Below are positions 1-8,495 of a stretch of 64,000 bases of DNA, piece by piece; position 1 is the stretch's first letter; each line of letters starts with the position of its first letter. The stretch is taken from the NCBI RefSeq assembly GCF_004331035.1, contig NZ_SJNT01000001.1:248034-312033 (forward strand). The letters run 5' to 3'. The translations under genes were made by a program, and so were the position numbers. Below the pieces are notes generated by a model. The model worked only from the letters and a program-made list of their open reading frames with translations, was not told the origin of the DNA and ran no database searches. The stretch comes from Acinetobacter sp. ANC 4910. GTDB taxonomy: Bacteria; Pseudomonadota; Gammaproteobacteria; Pseudomonadales; Moraxellaceae.

Positions 1-2876
1 GTTTCCTCAAGTAAAATAATATTTGAACTATGAATCAATTCAAAAAATTTATCTTCTTCTTCCTGAGGAGCATGTAAGATCTTAAACTCTAGCTCTTCAT
101 CTTTAGAATATTTCGATAATATCCATGTCGTGTAAACATCTCTTGTATTTTGTAAAAAATTTCCACGCATACTAAACGGTATAGGAAGTACCTTACTTCT
201 TAATTTTTGTTTGTTACTTTCCCATAATTTTTCATGTTCTGGGGTAACTCCCGTCAATTCTCGCAAAGAAGCTAATAAAGCTTCACCATTACCTTCAATA
301 TTTATATTTGCTCTTCTTAAGACTTCAGAATCTGGAAAATTTTCAAAATATTTATTACATCTTTCATGGTAATTACTAATTTGGTCATCATTTTCAAAAG
401 GATTATATAACATACACAAATGTAAATAATCACCCTCTTGACTACAGTTATTTTGATTTATCAAATATCCATATTTTAAAATCGCAGTCTTGAGCTTTAA
501 TTCATACTTAGGTCTATTAAGATAGACCGCTATAAGTTGTCTAGTAATTAAAATTTTATCTTCAATACTAGTCGAATTGATTAAATTTTCTTCAAGAAAA
601 TCCACTACATTATCAATAAAACCAAGAGAAAGAGATAAGGAAATAAAGAAGTCTTGTTCTTTCTTTCCTACACCTTCTGAATTATCTATATCTTCTGATT
701 TTATAACATCTTTAATAATGCTATAAGCAACTCCAACTTTACCTTGATTTTTCAAAGAAATTGATTGCACTAATTTCCATCTACAAACTGATACACCCTT
801 AGCTATATTTTTTTCCGCTAATTTTTCAGCATTCTCCCACCGTTCAGTAGTAAAAAAAGCCTGAGCTAAATCCAAACTTCTATTCTTACTAAGCTCACTA
901 ACACTTAATACATGTTCAGCCAGTTCAACATATTGGGGGGCAGTTAAACTATCTTGAGGGTTTAAATATTTCAATAACTGTTCAGCAATAACTAAGGGTT
1001 TACCTAACTTCATATAAGCTTGATATAATTCTTGGACAAACTCATTGCCCCGAGTTTTATCCAAATTTGATTGCGAAACAAACTTTTGGATAGAAATAAA
1101 AGCTTCTCCATTTGGCAATGATTTAATGATATTTTCATATCTTTCAACTAAAGCTTTTTGGAAAGTTGCTTCAGCGATTTCAATTCCTATACAAAAAATT
1201 AATGCAGTATTGTCTCTTACGTTACCTAATAGAGTGCTTTCATACTTCTGTATTAAATCTAAAAATTGATTCGATTTCCCAGAATAATAGAAGGAAAGAA
1301 GATGTATTCCACATTCATCCACATCAAAAGTGCCTAATTTACCAAGCCACTCAATTGTTTTTTTATATTCTTTGGAATTAAACAACAAACGAATGTATTG
1401 CCGTATAATTTCTACATGATTTGGTCTTTCGACCAAAATTTCTTCTAGATAAAAACATAATTCTGAAGATTTATTAAAGTATCCATAAACTAAACAACTA
1501 ATATCTATTAGCATCGTTACATCACTTGGATAACCTAATTTTCTTGCAGAACCCCATGCTCTTTGCATAAAAGTCAGAGACAATTTCATCCCTTCAACAT
1601 CGTACTCCGGGTGACCATGGAAAGGGAGAACTTCACCATGAACACCTACTTGATTTGTAGATTTATGAAAATATCTTCTAGCTATTAATGAGTTAAAAAT
1701 ATATTTTTTTCTTTCATCATCAAATTCAGAAACAATATTTTGTTCAATTAATTTGTCGAGATCATCATACAATTCACCAATAGTACAAACGACCATTTGC
1801 ATCATGATTTCATTGGGATGACTTTTTTTAAGTATTGAAAGTGCTTCTGAGGATCTACCTATAATTGAAAGTGATTTAGCTTTGAGGGAACATTCATGAA
1901 AATCAGATTCATCTAAAACTTCAATAAGCTTTTCAAGCTCAACATGTGAAGGCATGCAATCCAGTTTAAATTTAGATTCTAAGTAAGCAAGACGATAACG
2001 ATTCTTGAAGTTTTTCTTATATGCTAATTCAAAGTATGTTTCAGCATCATCAAAAAAACCTTCACAAGACATTATATTACCTTTTTGGTAATAGAATTCT
2101 GCTAACTCATGTTCACTAAATAGACACTTTTTATGATCTAGCTTATTCAAGATTTCTTTCGCATCATTTATACGATTATTTGATAAGCAATCTGAGCAAT
2201 TCTTCAAATCTGTTGATACTTCCCCTTTAGGATTATCAATCCATGGCGCTTCACTTTGTTTTTCGATACTTTTCAATATAAGGGGTTTATCAACTATTGC
2301 ATTTGTAAATATTTCAATACTTTCTAGAGATGTTTTATTTGGAATCTGAATTTTCTTCTTTAATTCTGCAACTGCAAATTTTTCTGAAATTCGGTTTGAA
2401 TAATAATCATAAATATTTAAAGATGGAGTCAAAATATTAGTTGTTGGAATTCTAACAGCAATCGTCTTTTGTGTTTCTAACTTATCTTTATTAACTACAA
2501 ACCATTCTTCCTCTAACCAAAAATAATAAATTGGGCAATCAGATAAGTTATCTTCATTTTCACTTAAGTCAACTATAGCAACCATAACTAAAGGTTCTTG
2601 TTGATAGTAGTTATTTAAAGTAGAGACATCAAAGTCATGAGAGATAAACTCTTTATCTGTATTGTAGGATGGGACTGTAGTACCTTTTAATTGTAGGTAA
2701 AAGCTATAATTCACATAGTCTTCAGTAGATTTTAATTGAATTGTGTAATCAATACCGAAATCAGTATCACCAGCTAATGGGGTTTCTATCCAAGATTTCG
2801 GCAACTTCCCACCTAAAGCTCTCGCAGCTAATCTACCTATTTCTTGGCTACGGCTATCTTTAGGTAAGTTTCTCAT
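1..2876 (-). CDS. DUF4365-TPR protein, C-terminus outside the window
   Basis: A single open frame runs leftward from ATG at 2876 through position 1 without a stop, giving at least 958 residues; the C-terminus lies beyond the window. The N-terminus resembles DUF4365: a GRLAARALGG helix, then DFGIDYTIQL (about residues 40-49) and YLQLKGT (about 61-67), matching the D...QxK core of a PD-(D/E)XK nuclease-like fold. After about residue 230 the chain looks like tetratricopeptide-type helical repeats, for example a segment with FYYQKGN and DDAETYFELAYKK. Proteins with this make-up are often found in defence or mobile islands; the biological role is not known to me. An XRE regulator lies just upstream on the same strand (160-bp gap) and may control it. 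Family assignment is by motif reading only. Confidence 0.75.
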   Translation of the reverse strand, partial: MRNLPKDSRSQEIGRLAARALGGKLPKSWIETPLAGDTDFGIDYTIQLKSTEDYVNYSFYLQLKGTTVPSYNTDKEFISHDFDVSTLNNYYQQEPLVMVAIVDLSENEDNLSDCPIYYFWLEEEWFVVNKDKLETQKTIAVRIPTTNILTPSLNIYDYYSNRISEKFAVAELKKKIQIPNKTSLESIEIFTNAIVDKPLILKSIEKQSEAPWIDNPKGEVSTDLKNCSDCLSNNRINDAKEILNKLDHKKCLFSEHELAEFYYQKGNIMSCEGFFDDAETYFELAYKKNFKNRYRLAYLESKFKLDCMPSHVELEKLIEVLDESDFHECSLKAKSLSIIGRSSEALSILKKSHPNEIMMQMVVCTIGELYDDLDKLIEQNIVSEFDDERKKYIFNSLIARRYFHKSTNQVGVHGEVLPFHGHPEYDVEGMKLSLTFMQRAWGSARKLGYPSDVTMLIDISCLVYGYFNKSSELCFYLEEILVERPNHVEIIRQYIRLLFNSKEYKKTIEWLGKLGTFDVDECGIHLLSFYYSGKSNQFLDLIQKYESTLLGNVRDNTALIFCIGIEIAEATFQKALVERYENIIKSLPNGEAFISIQKFVSQSNLDKTRGNEFVQELYQAYMKLGKPLVIAEQLLKYLNPQDSLTAPQYVELAEHVLSVSELSKNRSLDLAQAFFTTERWENAEKLAEKNIAKGVSVCRWKLVQSISLKNQGKVGVAYSIIKDVIKSEDIDNSEGVGKKEQDFFISLSLSLGFIDNVVDFLEENLINSTSIEDKILITRQLIAVYLNRPKYELKLKTAILKYGYLINQNNCSQEGDYLHLCMLYNPFENDDQISNYHERCNKYFENFPDSEVLRRANINIEGNGEALLASLRELTGVTPEHEKLWESNKQKLRSKVLPIPFSMRGNFLQNTRDVYTTWILSKYSKDEELEFKILHAPQEEEDKFFELIHSSNIILLEE

Positions 2877-3035
2877 TCTTTGCAATCCATTAAAAATATT
2901 TAAATTTATAGTTAATAGGATAATATCAAAAACAAAAACTTAATTGAGCTTTGAAATTTTAATAAAAATAAAAATTTTTCCTACTATAGTTGTTCATAAG
3001 GACTTAGTAAAATTTAGGGAAAAGTAAGCTAGATT

Positions 3036-3257
3036 TTAATGATTTATAAAGTTTACTAGTTCAACTTCTAAAATTTTCAACCAATCTATTAACTCAATCA
3101 CATCAAGTCTTCTTTCCAATATTTCAACTTTAGAAACATACGATTGGGGCTTATTCAAAAGACGTGCAAGCTCAACCTGAGTCACATTTTTGGACTCACG
3201 AAGTTCTATAAGTTTCTTAATTAGGTCTTGATACCTAGGATCGTGTATTGAGCGCAT
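3036..3257 (-). CDS. XRE-family HTH regulator
   Basis: Seventy-three residues, essentially one lambda-repressor-like helix-turn-helix domain. The HTH core is VTQVELARLLNKPQSYVSKV (about residues 25-44), with the usual TQxELA and SxVSK(V/I)E pattern. The ATG at 3257 lies inside a 7-bp inverted repeat, and a second inverted repeat with 9-bp arms sits 23 bp upstream, which suggests autoregulation (inference). It is encoded upstream of and in the same direction as the DUF4365-TPR gene and is the likely regulator of that gene. It has no separate effector domain. Confidence 0.85.
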   Translation of the reverse strand: MRSIHDPRYQDLIKKLIELRESKNVTQVELARLLNKPQSYVSKVEILERRLDVIELIDWLKILEVELVNFINH

Positions 3258-3304
3258 GGCTCAATATCAGTTACAATTAAAAATATCCCAAAATAGGATA
3301 TTTT
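3247..3304. promoter_or_regulatory. Two inverted repeats at the start of the XRE gene
   Basis: ATTGAGC (3247-3253) and GCTCAAT (3259-3265) flank the start codon of the XRE gene. AAAATATCC (3280-3288) and GGATATTTT (3296-3304) form a second perfect 9-bp inverted repeat upstream of it. Such sites are typical operator candidates for a dimeric XRE repressor; binding is inferred, not shown. Confidence 0.5.
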
Positions 3305-3374
3305 CATTTAACCCCATATGTTTATTGATTTTTTTATTTTGGATAATGATTGAACGATAGTTTAGGAACTCAAT

Positions 3375-3617
3375 GTGAAGCAAAAATTTTCTGTAACTCA
3401 AATCAATAGCATTGTTAAAAAACATTTAGCAGGTGCCACTATCGAACAGGTTTGTCAGGAATATCAAATTAGTGTGGCAACTCTCTATCGCTGGAAAGCA
3501 AACTATTTAGACGTAAGTGAGCAAATTCTCACTCGTTTAGATAAGTTAGAGCAGGAAAATTTCGTTTTAAAACAGATGTATGCTGAAGAAAAATTATCAA
3601 AAAGATTAGAGGCATGA
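3375..3617 (+). CDS. IS3-family OrfA-like HTH protein, solitary
   Basis: Eighty residues beginning at GTG 3375 behind TTTAGGA. It has the HTH_Tnp_1 pattern of IS3-family OrfA: an N-terminal helix-turn-helix with IEQVCQEYQISVATLYRWKA (about residues 23-42), followed by a leucine-zipper-like coiled coil (LDKLEQENFVLKQMYAEEKL). In a complete IS, OrfA is followed by an overlapping OrfB integrase; here no OrfB frame follows, because the next gene is on the opposite strand only 2 bp away. The C-terminus is also shorter than most OrfA proteins. It is either an IS remnant or a domesticated DNA-binding protein. No terminal inverted repeats were recognised around it. Confidence 0.65.
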   Translation: MKQKFSVTQINSIVKKHLAGATIEQVCQEYQISVATLYRWKANYLDVSEQILTRLDKLEQENFVLKQMYAEEKLSKRLEA

Positions 3618-3618
3618 A

Positions 3619-4425
3619 TTAAGTATCATAGTAAGACTTACCATCCAAAGACTCTATACGAGTCTTTGAGGATCCAACCCTATTTTTACTGCTACTCTTC
3701 TCTTCCAAATGTTGAGAAGCAACTTTTAAATCATTAGACCAATAGTTATCTCTGAAAGATCGCCAAAAAACAACCATATCGAGCCTTATATTCGGTGCTA
3801 AAAATACATGATGTTTAAAAGTAGAATCAATAAAGTCAAATAGATCTGGATGAACTTTAAAATACAATGGATGCGCTGCGATCTTAGGTGTCAACCCGAA
3901 GTATAAATTTAAAGCTAACTGTCTTAAGTCTGGTGAACACAAGTGTGTCGATTCATGTAGCATCAGAATCGCAACAACTAAGCAGTCTACTTCACCTCTA
4001 TTGATTAGAACTTCAACAATCTCATCATTAAATGGTCTTCTTTTTAAACCAAAATTTTCAACAGCTCTGACCAATAAAAAGTAAATTTCAGGTTTCATTA
4101 AACTAATATATTGATCAATTTTTTCATAGCTCAGAGCATCTTGAACTAGAACATCCCAAAGAACATGATCATATATATCCTTAGATCCAGAGAATTTTTG
4201 ATTTACAAAATCTACATATTCAGGTTTGGGTGAATGAAGTCCATTCTGGTATTTGTCCCAACGATACAATTTTTCTAATGGCTCAATGGGCTTGTCTCGC
4301 AGAATTAGCTCGACTGAGTATGCTGAAACACTTGCCGATTGCTTGATGTATTCAACCCAAACTATTGTCTTCAAACTTTCAATTGGATGCCTAGGCTTTC
4401 GACCTCTTTTTTTGGGTTCAATCAT
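3619..4425 (-). CDS. Hypothetical protein with basic N-terminus
   Basis: I do not recognise the family. The frame can start at GTG 4443, but ATG 4425 is preferred: it is preceded by an AGAG-type ribosome site, and the GTG lies inside the palindrome described separately. The product is about 268 residues, soluble, with no signal peptide or membrane segment. It begins MIEPKKRGRKPRHPIESL; KRGRKPRHP resembles an AT-hook-like DNA-binding patch. The middle is rich in helices and aromatic residues; the C-terminus is polar (serine/lysine-rich). It is divergent from the small HTH gene at 4531 and may share a control region with it. The link to the transposon is by position only. Confidence 0.6.
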   Translation of the reverse strand: MIEPKKRGRKPRHPIESLKTIVWVEYIKQSASVSAYSVELILRDKPIEPLEKLYRWDKYQNGLHSPKPEYVDFVNQKFSGSKDIYDHVLWDVLVQDALSYEKIDQYISLMKPEIYFLLVRAVENFGLKRRPFNDEIVEVLINRGEVDCLVVAILMLHESTHLCSPDLRQLALNLYFGLTPKIAAHPLYFKVHPDLFDFIDSTFKHHVFLAPNIRLDMVVFWRSFRDNYWSNDLKVASQHLEEKSSSKNRVGSSKTRIESLDGKSYYDT

Positions 4426-4440
4426 TATTATCTCTGTCAA

Positions 4441-4472
4441 CACTGCAAGAAATTAAGTTATTTCATGCAGTG
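4441..4472. promoter_or_regulatory. 32-bp imperfect palindrome between divergent genes
   Basis: Arms CACTGCA-A-GAAAT (4441-4453) and ATTTC-A-TGCAGTG (4460-4472) are complementary except for one A-A mismatch, around a 6-base centre. It lies between the leftward gene starting at 4425 and the rightward gene starting at 4531, so it is a good operator candidate for the HTH protein encoded at 4531. Function is inferred. Confidence 0.45.
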
Positions 4473-4530
4473 TTGTAACACATATTTTACGAACTAATAT
4501 AGTGACAGTGCGCTACTAAGAATTATCAAT

Positions 4531-4776
4531 ATGCAAACTGAAAATCACAGCGATGAAAAAGTTATTGAATTAAAAGAAAGATATGGAGAATTGATAGGAG
4601 GTTACGATTTAGCAAAATTAATGGGCTATAGATCAACTGCTTCATTTAGGCAAGCACTTGCTAGAAATCAAATATCAATACCTATTTTCTCAATAGAGAA
4701 TCGTAAAGGAAAATTTGCCTACACAAGCGATGTAGCAAAGTGGCTTAAAGATTTAAATCATAAGGAGACACTATGA
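4531..4776 (+). CDS. Small HTH-type DNA-binding protein
   Basis: Eighty-one residues. Central part GYDLAKLMGYRSTASFRQAL (about residues 24-43) looks like the helix-turn-helix of AlpA/excisionase-like or PrtN-like small regulators, followed by a wing (FSIENRKGKFAYTSDVAKWL) that fits a winged-helix domain. It lies about 190 bp upstream of tnsA, in the same direction. Together with the palindromes on both sides this suggests a regulator of the transposition module or of its divergent neighbour (inference). No close family assignment is possible by eye. Confidence 0.65.
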   Translation: MQTENHSDEKVIELKERYGELIGGYDLAKLMGYRSTASFRQALARNQISIPIFSIENRKGKFAYTSDVAKWLKDLNHKETL

Positions 4777-4796
4777 AAATTATATGATTGCAATAA

Positions 4797-4944
4797 AAAA
4801 CGGACCCTAAAAGGATCCGTTGGTGGCTCTATATAAAGATATAAAGACCTAGCATTCAAAGTATCTTCTGTATTAGGCCACCAGTCAAGCCTTGTTGCTA
4901 AATTTTAAGCAACAAGAAATTTCACTCACCCTAAATTTAGGGTG
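4797..4944. other. Cluster of inverted repeats upstream of tnsA
   Basis: The gap between the HTH gene and tnsA holds four symmetrical elements in a row. AACGGA-C-CCT / AGG-A-TCCGTT is a hairpin near 4798-4820 whose minus-strand 3' side continues into six T residues. TGGTGGC (4821-4827) pairs with GCCACCA (4877-4883). CTTGTTGCT (4891-4899) pairs perfectly with AGCAACAAG (4908-4916). CACCCTAAATTTAGGGTG (4927-4944) is a perfect 18-bp palindrome. Possible roles are an attenuator or structured leader, a small RNA, and an operator for the tns operon; the sequence does not decide between them. No TnsB-like TGACA...TGTCG sites occur here. Confidence 0.5.
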
Positions 4945-4968
4945 TTCAGAAATACTGGATATACATTT

Positions 4969-5673
4969 ATGTTCCTTAACTTGAACCATGAGCAGACAAA
5001 ATCTGACCATTATATTTTTGAACAAATAAAAATGGCTTTTTCAACTGAGCCAAATATTGCAGCAACCATTCACGGACAACGTAAAATTTTTCAAGGTTGT
5101 TATGGTCGTAGAACCGCCCTATTTCCAAGCAAAAAATGCGGTGGCGCTATTCCTACAGAAAGTCGTCTTGAACTAGCCCATGCTGTTTGTCTTGAGCGAA
5201 ATCCCTCTGTAATCAACTACAGATCCCAAGCTTTAAAAATCAAACTGTCACATGAGCAATATTGCTATCCAGATTTTCTAATTCAAACGATTGACGGCTG
5301 CTATGAAGTACATGAGGTAAAACCATCAGTTGCATCATTAGCCTTAGATGAATATGTCCGTTTCGATCGCCTAGCATCATTACTTAGCTCAGTTGGCATT
5401 ACATTCAAACTTATTGATCAAACGGAACTTCCTAAAGAGAAAGAACTTCAACAACTTCTTTACTGGTATCAAAGAGGGCATCGTTTTGATTGGAGTAAAT
5501 TTGAAATTGAATACGCTTTAGACCATTTAAAAAAAAAGCGACCTGAAAGTCCGATTCAAATCTACAAAGAGCTTGAAATGATTGGATTCAAACAAGAACT
5601 AGGCGATTACCTATTTTTCCACAATAAATTCAAAGAATTTTCGCCTAAATATAATCATCAAGGAATTTTTTAA
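4969..5673 (+). CDS. tnsA: TnsA-like transposon endonuclease
   Basis: TnsA makes the 5' strand cuts at Tn7-type ends and works with TnsB so that the element is excised and pasted rather than copied. The PD-(D/E)XK core is visible: ESRLELA (Glu about residue 68 from ATG 4969), YPDF (Asp about 102) and HEVKPS (Glu 116, Lys 118). The N-terminal catalytic half is followed by a helical TnsA_C-like part. The frame can also start at GTG 4942, but that codon lies inside the 18-bp palindrome with no spaced ribosome site, so ATG 4969 (234 residues) is preferred. One base separates its stop from tnsB, indicating one operon. Its presence separates this element from Tn5053-type elements that lack TnsA. 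Confidence 0.88.
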   Translation: MFLNLNHEQTKSDHYIFEQIKMAFSTEPNIAATIHGQRKIFQGCYGRRTALFPSKKCGGAIPTESRLELAHAVCLERNPSVINYRSQALKIKLSHEQYCYPDFLIQTIDGCYEVHEVKPSVASLALDEYVRFDRLASLLSSVGITFKLIDQTELPKEKELQQLLYWYQRGHRFDWSKFEIEYALDHLKKKRPESPIQIYKELEMIGFKQELGDYLFFHNKFKEFSPKYNHQGIF

Positions 5674-5674
5674 T

Positions 5675-7558
5675 ATGGAAAATCCGCTTTTTCTCCCTCA
5701 ACCAGGGTATCGCTTTTATTTTGCCGAGCATCCAGATTATATTTTTGAAATAGCATCAATTGCATTAAACACAATTCGTTATGCTGCAACAGTGGGAGGC
5801 AAAATATGTACCTTGAATCTAAATGAATTTGAGAGTCGCTATAAATCTGGTGAAATCATTTGTAGTTTTGCACCTGAGAAGCTTGTTCTAAATCCTCAAT
5901 GTAGTCAGGATATCCATCGAAAAGAACGTTATGTTTTATCTGCACTTCAGCAGTTAGAATACCCTACAAGCCTTGACCAACTCTCACCATTAATTCAAGA
6001 AATTGCGACTTTGATAGATGATAAGTCCCCTCCTTCACCTAGAACAGTGGCAAGATGGATTTTTAAATATAAAAATTATTCTTACAATAAACTCTTCTTA
6101 AAAAATGAGCGCAAGGGAAATCATTCATTACGTTTTTCAGCTGAAATTTATCAAATTCTCAATCAGACCATTGAAGAGGTTTATCTAAAACCAGAATTTC
6201 GAACGAGCAATGATGTTCGTGCCTGTATGCTTGGCAAATTAGTAGAACAAGGAATTGCTCTAAATCATTTACCTAGCCTCAGATGCATACAAAGGCATAT
6301 TAAAAAGCTTGATCCATACCTGATTTTAAAATCTAAAAAAGGAAGTCGTGTAGCCAAAAAATCATTTCAAGCGTCAGGTAGAAGTATTATCAGCCCTTTT
6401 GCTTTATATATGGTCGAAATTGACACCCACTATCTCGATGTCATCGTGATCGATCCGAAAACAAACGTCGCTCTTGGTCGTCCTTTTTTAGCATGTGCAA
6501 TTGATGTCCACACTCGCGCAATCGTAGGCAGGTATATCAGCATGTATCCGCCAAGTACAACAACGACTCTAGCCGTCATAAAAGATATGATTACTCGACC
6601 AAATCAAGACTTACCAGGAGGTATTCCTAGCATTATTATTCCAGATAACGGAGTCGAATTTAAGAATAATTCGCTTGCGAGAGTCTGTGATCAGTTAAAA
6701 ATTACTTTAACACCTTCTCAAATTGGTACACCAAATAATAAACCACATATTGAAAGGTTTTTTAGCACCCTTACGCACGGTATTATTCAAAAATTATCAG
6801 GAACAACCTTTTCAAATCCATCCGATAGAGGAAGCTACAACTCTACAAAAAATGTTCAATTTACAATAGAACAGCTAAGAAAATATATCGATATGTGGAT
6901 CAGCGATGTCTATCACCGCTCAATTCATAGCGTGACTGGTCGCTCACCATTTGTCATGTGGCAAGATGCTATTAGAGATATCAAGCCCAGTCATATTTCT
7001 GAAGTTGATGCAAAAATTTTATGTCGAAAACCCATCGAACGTACAATTCATCATGGGCAAGTTCAAGTTGATGGATTAAGTTATTTTTCTCACGCCTTAA
7101 CTACTTTACAAGCAAAAGGCTCTAAAAAAGTCACAGTGCTCGTTGATGATCTTGACTTAAATGTAGTTTATATCATTGATCCCAATGATATGCATGTTGT
7201 CATACAAGCAGACTCTACCAACCCTGACTACACTTCTGGATTATCAAGGACAATTCATATAGAGATTCAAAAAAGAAAAAAACAACTATCTAAACACGAT
7301 CAACAAAAATTAGGAAAGTTTTCAGATTTATTCGGCCTCTACAAACTCTTACATGAAATTCAATCAGATCTAATTAGAAAAAAGCCAAAGCTAAAGCCGA
7401 TCAAACTTGAGCTTCCTCTCATCCTTCAAAATATGGAAAAAAATTTATCACCTATTGTAGAGATTCAAGAGGAACCAAATATTGAAGCACCTTGTGATAA
7501 CAAAAAAAATAGTTTGAGTTTTGGATCAATTGAGGTGATGAAAAATGGAAAAATTTGA
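5675..7558 (+). CDS. tnsB: TnsB-like DDE transposase
   Basis: 627 residues, close to the usual size of TnsB/MuA-type transposases. It carries out 3' end cleavage and strand transfer and binds repeated sites in the transposon ends. The catalytic triad is clear: Asp250 in MVEIDTHY, Asp324 in IIPDNGVEFK, and Glu360 in KPHIERFF, with the classic 35-residue gap between the last two. N-terminal winged-helix/HTH DNA-binding segments (about residues 85-215) precede the rve core; a beta-barrel Mu-C-like region and a charged C-terminal tail follow, the tail being where TnsC contact usually lies. The gene overlaps tnsC by 14 bp, which suggests translational coupling. Confidence 0.93.
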   Translation: MENPLFLPQPGYRFYFAEHPDYIFEIASIALNTIRYAATVGGKICTLNLNEFESRYKSGEIICSFAPEKLVLNPQCSQDIHRKERYVLSALQQLEYPTSLDQLSPLIQEIATLIDDKSPPSPRTVARWIFKYKNYSYNKLFLKNERKGNHSLRFSAEIYQILNQTIEEVYLKPEFRTSNDVRACMLGKLVEQGIALNHLPSLRCIQRHIKKLDPYLILKSKKGSRVAKKSFQASGRSIISPFALYMVEIDTHYLDVIVIDPKTNVALGRPFLACAIDVHTRAIVGRYISMYPPSTTTTLAVIKDMITRPNQDLPGGIPSIIIPDNGVEFKNNSLARVCDQLKITLTPSQIGTPNNKPHIERFFSTLTHGIIQKLSGTTFSNPSDRGSYNSTKNVQFTIEQLRKYIDMWISDVYHRSIHSVTGRSPFVMWQDAIRDIKPSHISEVDAKILCRKPIERTIHHGQVQVDGLSYFSHALTTLQAKGSKKVTVLVDDLDLNVVYIIDPNDMHVVIQADSTNPDYTSGLSRTIHIEIQKRKKQLSKHDQQKLGKFSDLFGLYKLLHEIQSDLIRKKPKLKPIKLELPLILQNMEKNLSPIVEIQEEPNIEAPCDNKKNSLSFGSIEVMKNGKI

Positions 7559-8495
7559 TAACGTTTTTGAACAAATTAGCTCGATTAATAACATCGTAGT
7601 CACTTCAGATGAGTTTATGACAGCATTTCAAGGAATACAAAATTGTGTGAAAAGGAGCATAGCTTATAAAGAGCCAATAGGAAGCATGCTTCTTGCGAAA
7701 GGTGGTTTAGGGAAAACGACTTTGTGTAAAACTATTGTCAGCCAAATGCCTAAATCTATCAGAATTGAAGAGGATCATAAAAAAACAATCATTCCAGCAT
7801 TTTATGTTGAGGTTCCTTCTCCAGCCACTGTTAAATCACTAGCAATCACTATGCTACATGAATTAGGTGATCCAACTTATAACACTGGTACAACATCCTA
7901 CTTGACTGACAGATTGAGCTATTTACTCGGTATGTGTGAAACTAAACTCGTATTCCTAGACGAATTTCATCATTTATTTGAGCGTAAACAATCGTATACA
8001 CGAATGAACGTAACTATAGGAAATTGGCTGAAAACACTTGTTAATCAAACAGGAATTAGCTTTTGCTTAGTCGGTCTTCCAGAATTTGCAGAATTATTAC
8101 AAGTCGATAGCCAAATTGCCCGAAGATTTCCATTTATCTATACCTTAAATCCACTTTACATTGAGTCTACCCAAGGTCATGGCACAATCTATGCTTTTCT
8201 AAGTGAAATTGCTCGTAAAATAGCGCAGCAAAATATTTCATTTTCACCACCTCTCGACACTCCACTCATGGGTATGCAAATTTACACTGCGACTAGAGGT
8301 TATCACTCGTATATCATTAGTTTGATTAGAGAAAGTATTGTTAATGCATTGAATGAAGGAAGGATAATCGTCAACAATAATGATTTTAGTAAGGCTTGGG
8401 AATTAGGAATAACTGATCATATTTCTAAACCCAACTCTAACCCTTTTAAAATGTCTCTGTCACAATTAACCATGCAAGTAAGAGGTCAAATATGA
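7545..8495 (+). CDS. tnsC: TnsC-like AAA+ ATPase
   Basis: 316 residues. TnsC-type AAA+ proteins form ATP-dependent filaments on target DNA and link the target selector (TniQ/TnsD) to the transposase. Walker A is AKGGLGKTTL (residues 51-60) and Walker B is LVFLDE (about 135-140) followed by FHHLF; QIARRFPF later in the chain fits the sensor/arginine region. It begins inside the end of tnsB and its stop overlaps the start of tniQ (ATGA), so the tns genes are one transcription unit. At this length it is nearer to TniB/short TnsC proteins than to the 555-residue TnsC of Tn7. Confidence 0.9.
   Translation: MEKFDNVFEQISSINNIVVTSDEFMTAFQGIQNCVKRSIAYKEPIGSMLLAKGGLGKTTLCKTIVSQMPKSIRIEEDHKKTIIPAFYVEVPSPATVKSLAITMLHELGDPTYNTGTTSYLTDRLSYLLGMCETKLVFLDEFHHLFERKQSYTRMNVTIGNWLKTLVNQTGISFCLVGLPEFAELLQVDSQIARRFPFIYTLNPLYIESTQGHGTIYAFLSEIARKIAQQNISFSPPLDTPLMGMQIYTATRGYHSYIISLIRESIVNALNEGRIIVNNNDFSKAWELGITDHISKPNSNPFKMSLSQLTMQVRGQI

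Noticed and set aside
1045-1381. Short plus-strand frames within 1-2876
   Set aside because: They lie opposite the continuous leftward DUF4365-TPR frame and have no ribosome sites.
4797-4883. Hairpins as an integron attC site or CRISPR-like leader of the element
   Set aside because: No integrase, no attC core sites and no repeat units; symmetry alone is not enough.
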